This document shows, piece by piece, positions 26,116 to 35,772 of a stretch of 64,000 nt of DNA. Numbering within the stretch: the stretch's first letter is position 1; each line of letters begins with the position of its first letter. The stretch is from Goleter apudmare HA4340-LM2. GTDB lineage: Bacteria; Cyanobacteriota; Cyanobacteriia; Cyanobacteriales; Nostocaceae. The notes below the pieces were generated by a model. That model saw only the letters and a program-made list of their open reading frames with translations. It did not search any database and was not told where the DNA came from. Position numbers and translations under genes: made by a program. The stretch is taken from NCBI GenBank assembly GCA_019359495.1, contig JAHHHF010000077.1, positions 62,001 through 126,000 of the forward strand, in the 5' to 3' direction.

Positions 26116-27033
26116 ATGGATCTGCCAATCATTTACCACCCAGATTACATTGCGCCACTACCATCCGGACACCGCTTCCCGATGTCCAAATTTCGCCAAC
26201 TCTACGAATTGCTATTAGCTGATGGCGTAGCGCAAATAGCACAATTCCACACTCCAGAACTTCCGCTACCAGAGTTGATTGAGTTAGTTCACACTCCAGA
26301 CTACGTCCAAGCTTACTGCGAAGGAACCCTCGACCCCAAAGCACAGCGCCGCATTGGCTTACCGTGGAGTCCAGCGCTGGCGAATCGTACCTGTGTGGCG
26401 ATTGGTGGTACGATATTGACGGCGAAACTAGCACTCAGCCAGGGTTTAGCTTGTAACACGGCTGGTGGTACTCATCATGCTTTTCCCAATTATGGTTCTG
26501 GTTTTTGTATTTTCAACGATTTAGCGATCGCATCTCGTGTTTTACAAAAAATCGGACTTGTCCAGAAAATATTAATTGTAGACTTGGATGTCCATCAAGG
26601 GGACGGTACAGCTTTTATCTTCCAAGATGATGAGAGTGTATTTACTTTTTCGATGCACTGTGAAGTCAATTTTCCTGGTACCAAACAAAAAAGCGATTTA
26701 GATGTTCCCCTGGCTGTGGGGATGGAAGATGATGTTTATTTGCAAACCTTGGCAAACTACATACCAGATTTGTTGTCACAAATCAAGCCAGACTTAATAT
26801 TTTACGATGCGGGTGTCGATCCTCATATAGGCGATCGCCTGGGAAAATTAGCTTTAACAGATACTGGCATTTACCGTCGAGAAATGCAGGTTTTAAGTAC
26901 CTGTGTAAGTGCTGGCTATCCAGTTGCTTGTGTAATTGGAGGTGGCTATGCTGATGATCTGAAATCCCTTGTTTGGCGGCATTCCTTACTACATCGGGCT
27001 GCGAGTGAAGTGTATCGGCAATATATAATTTGA
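26116..27033 (+). CDS. Histone deacetylase family (acetylpolyamine-type) amidohydrolase
   Basis: A 305-residue zinc hydrolase of the HDAC/AcuC/acetylpolyamine amidohydrolase superfamily. The active-site segments GGTHHAFPNYGSGFCIFND (paired histidines and substrate gate), VDLDVHQGDGT (zinc ligands Asp and His) and YDAGVDPH (zinc-binding Asp) are all intact. Bacterial members deacetylate small molecules or acetylated lysines; the substrate here is unknown. The N-terminus MDLPIIYHPDY is typical of the cyanobacterial group and supports the start. It is divergent from the pseudogene upstream. Confidence 0.93.
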   Translation: MDLPIIYHPDYIAPLPSGHRFPMSKFRQLYELLLADGVAQIAQFHTPELPLPELIELVHTPDYVQAYCEGTLDPKAQRRIGLPWSPALANRTCVAIGGTILTAKLALSQGLACNTAGGTHHAFPNYGSGFCIFNDLAIASRVLQKIGLVQKILIVDLDVHQGDGTAFIFQDDESVFTFSMHCEVNFPGTKQKSDLDVPLAVGMEDDVYLQTLANYIPDLLSQIKPDLIFYDAGVDPHIGDRLGKLALTDTGIYRREMQVLSTCVSAGYPVACVIGGGYADDLKSLVWRHSLLHRAASEVYRQYII

Positions 27034-27144
27034 TAGCAGTAAGTAAGTTGTGTAAATAAATTTCACTACTTAAAAATGTCATTTGTCCTGAGTTATTTTA
27101 ATTATTCTGATCAATAAACAACTTTTGAGCAAGGGCGCTAGTAG

Positions 27145-30100
27145 ATGAGCAACGGTAAAATTAGAATCTACGAATTATCAAAAGAATTAAATGTAGATAG
27201 CAAAAAGCTCTTAGTAATTTGTGAACAACTCAACATTGCCGTCAAAACTCCTACTAGTACCATCTCTCAATTAGACGCCGAACACATTCGGATAATCACT
27301 AAAAAAGCATCTACTACTACAAAAAACTCTGCAAAAAAGAAAATAACTTTAGAAGATTGGGGTTATGGATTCATCAGTTCATCAATTGATAGTTTAATCC
27401 GTCATCTTGAAGGTCAATCTGCCCTCCAATCATATCCTGAATTTAGGGAACGACGAGAGCGTGCTCACGAATTGATGTTTGAATGTGTAGGTCAACAAGC
27501 TTGTCTGTTTTATGTACGCCGTCATGGTGCAGGTAAAGATCCAGGAGAGGAGATTTGGGAATTAACCATAGGCACAGACTCAGATAATTTTCCATTACCG
27601 AAAAGGCTGAAAAAGCTCGGAAAAACTTTAGGATTTAGAGCCGCAGTGCAAAAAAGTGGTGACGGTGGTTTAAAGATACTTTCCGCTCAATTACTACCAC
27701 CATCACGGGGACAAGCTGACGCCTATACTGTAGCTTGTAACTTGCGTTTATGGCCTAATCATCAACATCATATTGACATTCCCACAAAGTCCTTAGAGCG
27801 GATAGCTACCATACCAGTTTGTGGTGACTATGTGCCGACAGAAGACCAGCTTAAAGCCTGGAAAGCCTTTTTACAAATTGAAGAAAATATTGCCAAGGCT
27901 CGTCAATTTTGTGTGGCTTATGTCAGTTATCAATATAATTCTAAAAGACAAGTTGTTTTTGAAATTAATGTCAACTCAGCCACTCTTGATGGTTCTCTTA
28001 CAAATACTTTAGACATCAAGAATTTTTGGGAACGGGTACAACGCGCTAGAAACGAAGACATCAAACTTTTTGAGACTAATCCTGTTGGTAAAAATTGGTA
28101 TAATGGTCAACAATTAGGGTCAATTACAGAATTTGATTCTCAACGCCGCATCATCAGTATTAGGTTAGAACGGGAATTAGCTGATCACATAGCAACACAA
28201 CGTTATCAGTTACCAAGCACTGGATTTTTGTGTTTCGAGGCTGTTGGTGACATCCAACAAATTCAGCGTAAGAAAAAAGCCTTAGATGACTTAAATAATG
28301 GTCGGACACAAAACCCTTATTTAGGCAACTTCTTATTTGATGCTTCCCAAGCAAGACCTATTAAAAAAACTATCCAGCTTCAACCACAAGATTTATTATT
28401 ATCTTCGGCAAATTCTGGTCAGAAAGCAGCAGTAGAAACAGTGCTAGCGGCTGAGGATCTGGTTTTAATTCAAGGGCCCCCAGGTACTGGTAAAACTACC
28501 GTCATTGCGGAAATTTGCTATCAAATTGCCCTGCGGGGTGGACGGACTCTCATTGCTTCTCAAGCTAATTTAGCAGTAGATAATGCTCTGAGTCGATTAG
28601 TTCATAATCCTGTAATTCGCGCAGTAAGGAAGGGACGCGCTGAAAGAGTAGGGGAGGAAGGACAGCCCTTTTTAGAAGACCGAGTAATTGGCACATGGTT
28701 AGAAAATACTGCTCATGACTGCGAAAATAATCTTAGCCAACGCCTTAATAATATACAAAATTTGCATCAATTATTGGCAGGATCATCGAGATTCACACAT
28801 TATGTAATAGCAGAAACAGAGTTTCAGCAAAGACAAGATGAATTTAACCAGAGTAAGGCTAGTTTAGAAACAAGTTATCAAAGCCATGAAACAGCCCAAC
28901 AAGAGAAGTCAGCACAAAAAAATCAAGCTGAATCCCTAATTATAGGCTTAGATAACTTATTAAATAACGCATCAAATCTTGACTGGGAATCCCCAGAAAT
29001 TAGCAATTTTTTACCCCATTTGAAACCATATACAGAAGGTAATAGTTTAGTAGAAAAGTTTTTACTCAATGTTCGTCAAGCTATCAGTTACACAGATGAA
29101 CTCGGCTTAGTTCGACCTGAACGTGGTGCATTTGGACTAGCTGTTTGGTTACGTGAGAGTGTAGCAACCGAAATATCTCAATTAAAAACCATATTAATTG
29201 ATGCTGAGGCTGCGGCTTTAGCGATGTCAGAAGTTGCAGCCTCAGCACAAACTTTTAAACAAAATTCTGCTAATTTGCATCAACTACAAGTAAATTATCA
29301 ACAGTTCCTCACAAAGCAACAGAATCTACAGCAGACACTCCAAGGCTGGGAAAACCGCAAACGGGAAATTAATTATATTATTGAAGCTGTAACCGAATGG
29401 AAATCCACAGCCCATGTAGAACTATATCAGATATTAAAAAGTTGTCATGAATCTGGTGAAGCGCTAACAGAAAATTTGGTGCAATTGCCATTAGGCTTAT
29501 TGATGTTTGCTAAAAAACTAAAATTACAAATTGTGCCTAAAAATTATCAACTAAATTTGCCGGAATGGGATTTATTAGCAAAAGCTTTGTCTTATGAGAT
29601 AGATGGAAACTTTAGTGATAGACGTGGTAAGCAGTACAATTTTAGTCACTTTTTACAGCAAAGTTTTAGTCAAGTACCGATGGTATTGACAACGAGCGAT
29701 CGCATTCAATGGCAGCAAATTTTTCAAGAGTTTAATAATTATCAATTACTCAATCAAACTCAGCGTAAATTGCTGGTTGAAAATACCCAGATTTTTTTGA
29801 TGAGAATGTGCCAAACTTATGGCAAATCATGGGAACCTAAATACATCAAAGCGACTATCACCAGAATTACACAAGAGTTATTAGATACTATCTTAGTCAA
29901 TGCCCGTAGATGTGTGGCATACATTAAAACTGAAGCTGAACAACAAAGCCAGCATCTACAAACACAATTAAATGAACTAGAAAAAAGTATTATTACTCAA
30001 CAGCAATTATATACAGCACAACACCAGGTAGAAAGAGAAAGTCAAGAGGCTAATTTAAAACTGGAACAAGTGCTAGAAATTTTACAAAAAATCAACCAAC

Positions 30101-31635
30101 AGCCAAATCTACCTCAAAAATTACGCACTTTAACTGAAAAATATCTCAGCAAGCAATCAAATATTTGGGAGCAACACCAAGACTTTTATCAGCAAATGCA
30201 AGCTTGGCAAAGCTATGTAAATCATCTGGAAACACTAATTGATTCATTGGATGCTTTCGCTATATTAGAGGCAATTAAAAACTCTCTCAATCAGCAGATA
30301 GGAAGGCTACAAGGAGAAATTAAAGTTTCTCAAAACCAACTCAAGGAAATTCAGCTACAAATCCGAGAGTTAGCACAACAAGCTCAACCACAACCATCAG
30401 AAGATTTAATCACAGAAAGAAATTGGTGGGAAAAGTTATGGCAAATTATACCTGATAAATTTAAGCCTCAAAAGCCTAATTTAGACCTATTTAATCTAGA
30501 TTTATTAGGGAGCATCAAAACTCAGTTTGATACTTGGCAGCAACAACTGCAAACAGAAGAAAGTTATCTCAAAAAATATCAGAATTTTATTCAAGATTGG
30601 ATTACAAAAGTACGCCACCCAACAGAACGCGATCGCAATGATTTAAGACGTGTTTATTTAGACAATGCTAACGTCGTTGGTATTACCTGTGTGCAAGCAG
30701 CAAATCGGGAATTTTCTGAAGAATTTCAATCCTTCGATGTTGTGATCATTGATGAAGTTAGTAAGTGTACTCCACCAGAATTATTAATCCCAGCATTGAA
30801 AGGTAAAAAACTAGTGATGGTAGGCGACCATCGGCAATTACCACCAATGCTAGATACTAGCACCTTAGAAGAAGTGGCGCAATCAGTTGGTAGTACGAGA
30901 GATGAACTGCAATTTTTAGAAGAATCATTATTTAAAAATCAGTTTGAAGCGGCTGATGTCAGCATCAAACAAATGCTCACTACTCAATATAGAATGCACC
31001 CCTTTATTATGGGGGCAATCAATCAGTTCTATGATGGTAAATTAGAATGTGGAATTTTAGAACCAGATACTAAACGCGCACACAACTTAGCAGGTAGCAT
31101 CATTCAACCAAACCATCATCTTGTCTGGGTAACAATGCCCCAAGAAACTAAATTTCAAGAACAACGTGAAGGAACTTCCTTCGTGAACACCCCAGAAATT
31201 GATGTCATTGAAAATTTATGCCAACAAATTGATAATTCTTGGACTTCGAGAGTAGCTGATGGTGAGCCTCAAAAAGAAATCGCTGTCATCACTTTTTATG
31301 GTGCTCAACTGCGAAAAATTGACGAACGCTTGCAATCCGAACTTTTCCCTTCATTGCAAATTCGTACTGGTACAGTTGACAGATTTCAAGGTATGGAAAG
31401 ACCTGTAGTGATTGTGAGTATGGTTCGTAATAATAGTAGGGGTGACGTAGGCTTTGCTAAGAAATCAGAACGGGTTAACGTTGCTTTCTCTCGCGCTCAA
31501 GAACTCCTCATAATTGTAGGTTGTCACGACTTATTTACCCACCAACCAGGTAGGGTTGGTAATATGTATTCACAGGTTGCTCATATTGTCAATCATCATG
31601 GAGGTTTTATTGATGTTTCTCGCATCTTTGGCTAA
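27145..31635 (+). CDS. Giant SF1 helicase (UPF1/Dna2-like) with an IF-2-type N-terminal domain
   Basis: A 1496-residue protein. Residues 1-55 ([17 protein letters not shown], then the [14 protein letters not shown] and [11 protein letters not shown] segments) closely match the N-terminal domain of cyanobacterial translation factor IF-2. Residues of about 68-430 have no recognised fold. The helicase core follows: Walker [10 protein letters not shown] near 445, a very long Gln/Glu-rich coiled-coil insertion (about 520-1160), Walker [10 protein letters not shown] near 1199, GDHRQLPP near 1227, RMHPF near 1283, DRFQGME near 1412 and NVAFSRAQ near 1446. These are the motifs of UPF1-like SF1 helicases. 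Its last 23 bases overlap the partner gene, so they are probably translated together. The function is not known; repair, defence or RNA handling are all possible. Confidence 0.9.
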   Translation: MSNGKIRIYELSKELNVDSKKLLVICEQLNIAVKTPTSTISQLDAEHIRIITKKASTTTKNSAKKKITLEDWGYGFISSSIDSLIRHLEGQSALQSYPEFRERRERAHELMFECVGQQACLFYVRRHGAGKDPGEEIWELTIGTDSDNFPLPKRLKKLGKTLGFRAAVQKSGDGGLKILSAQLLPPSRGQADAYTVACNLRLWPNHQHHIDIPTKSLERIATIPVCGDYVPTEDQLKAWKAFLQIEENIAKARQFCVAYVSYQYNSKRQVVFEINVNSATLDGSLTNTLDIKNFWERVQRARNEDIKLFETNPVGKNWYNGQQLGSITEFDSQRRIISIRLERELADHIATQRYQLPSTGFLCFEAVGDIQQIQRKKKALDDLNNGRTQNPYLGNFLFDASQARPIKKTIQLQPQDLLLSSANSGQKAAVETVLAAEDLVLIQGPPGTGKTTVIAEICYQIALRGGRTLIASQANLAVDNALSRLVHNPVIRAVRKGRAERVGEEGQPFLEDRVIGTWLENTAHDCENNLSQRLNNIQNLHQLLAGSSRFTHYVIAETEFQQRQDEFNQSKASLETSYQSHETAQQEKSAQKNQAESLIIGLDNLLNNASNLDWESPEISNFLPHLKPYTEGNSLVEKFLLNVRQAISYTDELGLVRPERGAFGLAVWLRESVATEISQLKTILIDAEAAALAMSEVAASAQTFKQNSANLHQLQVNYQQFLTKQQNLQQTLQGWENRKREINYIIEAVTEWKSTAHVELYQILKSCHESGEALTENLVQLPLGLLMFAKKLKLQIVPKNYQLNLPEWDLLAKALSYEIDGNFSDRRGKQYNFSHFLQQSFSQVPMVLTTSDRIQWQQIFQEFNNYQLLNQTQRKLLVENTQIFLMRMCQTYGKSWEPKYIKATITRITQELLDTILVNARRCVAYIKTEAEQQSQHLQTQLNELEKSIITQQQLYTAQHQVERESQEANLKLEQVLEILQKINQQPNLPQKLRTLTEKYLSKQSNIWEQHQDFYQQMQAWQSYVNHLETLIDSLDAFAILEAIKNSLNQQIGRLQGEIKVSQNQLKEIQLQIRELAQQAQPQPSEDLITERNWWEKLWQIIPDKFKPQKPNLDLFNLDLLGSIKTQFDTWQQQLQTEESYLKKYQNFIQDWITKVRHPTERDRNDLRRVYLDNANVVGITCVQAANREFSEEFQSFDVVIIDEVSKCTPPELLIPALKGKKLVMVGDHRQLPPMLDTSTLEEVAQSVGSTRDELQFLEESLFKNQFEAADVSIKQMLTTQYRMHPFIMGAINQFYDGKLECGILEPDTKRAHNLAGSIIQPNHHLVWVTMPQETKFQEQREGTSFVNTPEIDVIENLCQQIDNSWTSRVADGEPQKEIAVITFYGAQLRKIDERLQSELFPSLQIRTGTVDRFQGMERPVVIVSMVRNNSRGDVGFAKKSERVNVAFSRAQELLIIVGCHDLFTHQPGRVGNMYSQVAHIVNHHGGFIDVSRIFG

Positions 31636-32842
31636 ACCGATTGATGAAAGTCTACAAAAATTGGTCTCTGAAATTGCCCATCAAAATTCTAGTTTATCAG
31701 TTTTAATAGCACGTCAATTCCGTTATAGTTTGCGTCAAAATATTTTAGAGCTAAAAATCCAAGAACCTCGTCAGTTTAACGTTCTGGAAGAATTTATTAT
31801 CCGTGCCGGAATTGAATTTGATCCTGCCCCAACAGGAGATGAATTAGCATCCATACTAGGGCTTGATCCTATATTTGTCAGAAGTACTATTAAAACTCTA
31901 CAAAACTTACAAACCTTGGCAGTTAAATCGCCCATCACAGTCACTACCGAAGGACGTTCTTTTTACGAGAAAGGTACTGTACTACAGCCTCCATACCCTA
32001 TACAAATTTATGCTATTACAGACCCCTTACTGGGAAAGATTACTGTTCAGTCTCAACCCGTAAGCGTAACTCAGATAAACCAGCTTGACGTGATATTAAT
32101 TAATATTGCTCATAAAGTCACTGATATTGCTACTTTACAACTTGCGGAAATACACCAAATTATTCAAGATTCAGATTTAGAACTTCATCAACCAGAAGCC
32201 GATAAAATAGTCAATGGGTTTCGTGTATTACCTCAAACACAAACTGTTGAGAAAACAATATCACTATTTGTGTTATTTGATGCTGGTCTAGATAAATTGA
32301 GTATCCAAATAATAGATGGCAAGCAACTTTTAGAGCCGACATCAAACGCATCGGTGATTATTGCTAATCAATTGTGGACAAATGCTTTACAAAACCGTGA
32401 TTTTCAATTAGCAATAGAGCTTTTGTGTATTTGGGGTGTGATGAGCATGGAGGATGTCGCACTTGCAGCCATACAGCAAAATAGCTGGTTGGAACTTCTA
32501 CCAATATGGCTAAAGGTGGTACTTCAGGGGATAAAGTCCAAAAGCTTTGTAGATGATTGTGAAACTTTAAAAATAGCGCTTTCTTTATTAAATCAGGTTT
32601 CAGGTGAAGAAGATTTTATTGAAGAATTTAGGATAGGATGGCGCGACGTTATGGCAGCGATCGCTACTCAGAATCCTCAAACTGCCTTAAACTTACTCAG
32701 TCATGAAGTATGGGCGCAGTTTCTCCGTCTTCATATTGCCCAAGAGACTGATTCACCTGAACAATTCATCTTGCAAGATATTACACCTGCAAACCAAAAC
32801 CAGGAAACCAAAAGTAAAACGAGAAAGAAAAAAAGTGCGTAG
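31613..32842 (+). CDS. Helicase-associated protein, unknown function
   Basis: A 409-residue soluble protein whose start is decided by a GGAGG site at 31600-31604, 8 nt before ATG 31613; that start overlaps the helicase gene by 23 bp. Residues of about 45-130 look like a winged helix ([20 protein letters not shown] followed by a short wing ending in [11 protein letters not shown]). The middle is mixed beta/alpha, the region around 240-380 is helical, and the tail is strongly basic ([11 protein letters not shown]). I recognise no family. The overlap with the helicase indicates translational coupling and a shared task. A nucleic-acid-binding adaptor is a reasonable inference but is not shown by motifs. 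Confidence 0.85.
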   Translation: MFLASLAKPIDESLQKLVSEIAHQNSSLSVLIARQFRYSLRQNILELKIQEPRQFNVLEEFIIRAGIEFDPAPTGDELASILGLDPIFVRSTIKTLQNLQTLAVKSPITVTTEGRSFYEKGTVLQPPYPIQIYAITDPLLGKITVQSQPVSVTQINQLDVILINIAHKVTDIATLQLAEIHQIIQDSDLELHQPEADKIVNGFRVLPQTQTVEKTISLFVLFDAGLDKLSIQIIDGKQLLEPTSNASVIIANQLWTNALQNRDFQLAIELLCIWGVMSMEDVALAAIQQNSWLELLPIWLKVVLQGIKSKSFVDDCETLKIALSLLNQVSGEEDFIEEFRIGWRDVMAAIATQNPQTALNLLSHEVWAQFLRLHIAQETDSPEQFILQDITPANQNQETKSKTRKKKSA

Positions 32843-33083
32843 TCCTTACTACGAAGACATTTTTAAATATCAGCAATTTGGCATCAAAAATTCAGCAGCA
32901 TCATAATTCTTAAAATATAATTTTTTACTTTTAATGGCAGTAAATCGCCTGAGGACAGGTGCAACACTTATCCTTCTTAGTTCCCATTTCAATGATTCTT
33001 AACTTCGATTTAACTTTCATGTCACTGCAAAAAATCGTCTAATTCGATACAATTTATAGACTAGGAGAGCCGAGGAGAACAAG

Positions 33084-34223
33084 GTGGTCTTATTAAAAGG
33101 CTTTGAGATTGAGATGTACACTGGCACTGCTCAAGGTGAAATCGTCGGTCTCTCCGACAAGATTGTTGGGGCATTAGATGAATTTGTGCGGGAGCCAGAT
33201 AGCCGTAACGTGGAATACACCACTAAGCCGCTACACAATTACGAGTATTTATTGTGTGCGTTGCTGCGTCCCCGACGGCAGTTGCGAAGCTTCATCCAAC
33301 GCCTAGGCGATTACACCCTCATTCCAGGGAGTACTCTATCTTTGGGTAATAGCGATCACTTTTTTCGTTCCGATCCGAAAAACCCATACCACGACTACAT
33401 CGAGCAAACCTACGGCACAAAAGTAGTCACCGCTAGCGTTCACATTAACGTCGGTATCAACGACCCAGAACTACTGATGCGGGCCTGTCGGGTAATTCGC
33501 CTGGAAGCACCCCTATTTTTAGCCCTGAGTGCCTCTTCTCCGTTCCTAGATAGCAAAGCCACAGGCTATCACTCCACTCGTTGGGGAGTCTTCCCCCAAA
33601 CCCCTGCCCATGTACCTCTATTCGCCAGCCACGCCCACCATATCCAGTGGGTGGAAGAACAGCTAGCGGCTGGCACAATGCAAAACGTGCGCCATTTATG
33701 GGCGTCAGTACGACCCAATGGTAATCGCCGTCCCCACGACCTGAATCGCCTAGAATTGCGAATTTGCGATTTAGTCACAGATCCGATCGCCTTACTCGCA
33801 ATTACTGCCTTGCTAGAAGCCCGTATATTGCAGATAATAGAGAACCCCCACATCGATCCGTTAACCCAAAGTACATTTACACCCACAGAACTCATTACCC
33901 TGACTGCTCATAACGAAGCAGCAGCAGCTAGTGCTAGCCTTGATGCCCAACTCACCCATTGGCAAGACGGCAGAAGCATTCTAGCGAGAGATTGGATTGG
34001 GGAATTGTACCAAGAACTTTGGGCGATCGCTAAACAACAAGGTTTTAGCTGCTTCCTCTCTCCTTTGCAAAAAATCCTCCGTGAAGGTAATGAAGCCCAA
34101 CAGTGGTTGCAACTGCACACAGTCGGTTTTGACACTCAGCGCGTCATCACTCAGGCTATTATTGCCACCCAAGAACGGGAACTCGAATTAGAGAATAAGT
34201 TGTGTTCCCCCCTGATGGCTTGA
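33084..34223 (+). CDS. gshA: Glutamate-cysteine ligase, cyanobacterial type
   Basis: First enzyme of glutathione synthesis, joining glutamate and cysteine with ATP. The 379-residue protein matches the cyanobacterial GshA group: the KGFEIEMYTGTAQGEIVGLS start, the REPDSRNVEYTTKPLHNYE segment, the TASVHINVGIND segment and the arginine-rich VRPNGNRRPHDLNRLELRICD segment. It begins at GTG 33084, with no upstream ATG in frame; the start codon is inferred from the conserved N-terminus. The gene has its own upstream space of about 240 bp without other features. A long hairpin lies downstream. Confidence 0.92.
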   Translation: MVLLKGFEIEMYTGTAQGEIVGLSDKIVGALDEFVREPDSRNVEYTTKPLHNYEYLLCALLRPRRQLRSFIQRLGDYTLIPGSTLSLGNSDHFFRSDPKNPYHDYIEQTYGTKVVTASVHINVGINDPELLMRACRVIRLEAPLFLALSASSPFLDSKATGYHSTRWGVFPQTPAHVPLFASHAHHIQWVEEQLAAGTMQNVRHLWASVRPNGNRRPHDLNRLELRICDLVTDPIALLAITALLEARILQIIENPHIDPLTQSTFTPTELITLTAHNEAAAASASLDAQLTHWQDGRSILARDWIGELYQELWAIAKQQGFSCFLSPLQKILREGNEAQQWLQLHTVGFDTQRVITQAIIATQERELELENKLCSPLMA

Positions 34224-34330
34224 CACTGCATACCCTGTCTTCTGACTAATGGTAGATTTTCTTGGAGGCAAAAAAAGCTCCAGGTATACCAAAAAAGATA
34301 GCGCTACAAAAATCGGTATTTGCTTATGCC

Positions 34331-34374
34331 TACCAAAAATACTCTCAGATAGGGTTCTGAGAGTATTTCTGGTA
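34331..34374. terminator. Long hairpin downstream of gshA
   Basis: TACCAAAAATACTCTCAGA (34331-34349) pairs with TCTGAGAGTATTTCTGGTA (34356-34374), 18 of 19 pairs, with a 6-nt loop. It sits between gshA and trmL. No T-run follows directly, so termination is plausible from position rather than from a classic sequence. Confidence 0.55.
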
Positions 34375-34503
34375 TGTTTAAAAAATCTAATCGATGGAAA
34401 TCGCTCAAAGATTATTAACAAAACCTATAGATGACCTCTTTCTTTTGGTAGATTTAGCATATTTGATACATTGTTTTATACAATACATTTTCTCCACTGA
34501 ATA

Positions 34504-34965
34504 ATGCCTCAGGTAGTTTTAGTTAACCCGCAAATTCCCCCCAACACAGGCAACATTGCCCGCACCTGTGCGGCAACAGGTACAGAGTTACATTTAGTAG
34601 GGCCTTTGGGTTTTGAAATTAGCGATCGCTACCTCAAAAGGGCTGGACTAGATTATTGGCCTTTTGTCAACCTGCACTATCACGAATCTCTAGCAGCCTT
34701 TAAAACTCTACATCAACAACGTGGCGGCAGATGGCTAGGATTCACTGTCAGAGGTAGTTCTAGTTATGTGCAATTTCAATTTCAAGCGGACGACTGGCTA
34801 CTATTTGGTAGTGAAACAACTGGTTTACCACCAGGCGTGCTCTCAGCTTGTGAGCATACCCTCTACATACCTATGGCTCAACCTGAGGTTCGCAGCCTAA
34901 ATCTTTCTGTCAGTGTGGCTGCGGGATTGTTTGAAGCCCGCCGCCAGTTGGGTTATTTACAGTAG
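34504..34965 (+). CDS. trmL: tRNA (cytidine/uridine-34 2'-O) methyltransferase, SPOUT family
   Basis: Methylates the ribose at the wobble base of certain leucine tRNAs, using S-adenosylmethionine. The 153-residue protein is the minimal SPOUT trefoil-knot enzyme. Motif 1 is PPNTGNIARTCAATG, motif 2 is LFGSETTGLP and motif 3 is MAQPEVRSLNLSVSVA, all intact. The length and start match the TrmL family. It stands alone after the hairpin that follows gshA. Confidence 0.95.
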   Translation: MPQVVLVNPQIPPNTGNIARTCAATGTELHLVGPLGFEISDRYLKRAGLDYWPFVNLHYHESLAAFKTLHQQRGGRWLGFTVRGSSSYVQFQFQADDWLLFGSETTGLPPGVLSACEHTLYIPMAQPEVRSLNLSVSVAAGLFEARRQLGYLQ

Positions 34966-35208
34966 CTTGCTGTTAGGTATTAAAAATACTATAAGTAAAA
35001 ATACTTGTTAAGTTCCTGAAGATTCAGATGTACGAGTCATTTATTTAAGCAAAAATATCTATTGTTACAGCCCTAGTAACGCGAATCGCTGTACCTTATC
35101 TTGGGAGCTTCTCCAAAATTCTGTGCTAAATACTGAGGAATATGGGTAGGTTTATATAAGAAATTTGTATAGAAAAACCGTGCCAATTCCGAATTTGAAT
35201 GATAGATT

Positions 35209-35565
35209 TTGATGAACTTCAATTATCTTCGACTAAGGAACAAAAAGGTTAAGAGCCAGTCTTTTAAGGCATTTGAGCAACTTTGGCTCAACAGGCATTT
35301 TTCAGGGGCGCAAACTGTAGCTGCGAGTTTACACGGTTGTCTTTTAGGGAATAATCAACGTAAAGTCTCGTGTTGGGAAGACGGATTGGCTAAAAATATC
35401 TTGAAGATATCTACAGCAAGGAGCATTGTTTTTCCAGGAGTCGTAGCAAGTCAATTGCTGAAAGCGACAGTGGACGCGGCAAAGTGGGTATTTGTCCAGT
35501 CCCTGCTACTAGAGCAAGACAGGCTGTTTGAACAACTGCAAAGAGCAAAGCATCCTAGAGTGTGA
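35209..35565 (+). CDS. Hypothetical small protein upstream of the M23 peptidase gene
   Basis: A 118-residue open frame, basic at the N-terminus (RLRNKKVKSQSFKAFEQLW) and helical at the C-terminus (FVQSLLLEQDRLFEQLQRAK). I recognise no family, no membrane segment and no clear ribosome binding site. The open frame and codon use are compatible with a gene, but it could equally be part of the untranslated leader region of the downstream peptidase gene. Confidence 0.35.
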   Translation: MMNFNYLRLRNKKVKSQSFKAFEQLWLNRHFSGAQTVAASLHGCLLGNNQRKVSCWEDGLAKNILKISTARSIVFPGVVASQLLKATVDAAKWVFVQSLLLEQDRLFEQLQRAKHPRV

Positions 35566-35772
35566 GGAGTGGAGCGGACAAGTCGGCACAGCAATTTTAA
35601 AGTTTTGCTAAAAGGTGTGAACTTGTCTAAATCAGAGAAGCAGGTTAATCTTGCGTAAGTATCTCTGGTGGGTGTGATCTTGATCTATCGTTCGATGTGA
35701 TCTAAATCATTGACTAGTATCAGACTGAAAAATCTAGGTCAGTTAAGCACTAGTGATCATAGGAGGTCGTCT

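Noticed and set aside
34249-34434. 61-codon plus-strand frame after gshA
   Set aside because: It runs straight through the long hairpin at 34331-34374, whose arms dictate its sequence; no independent support.
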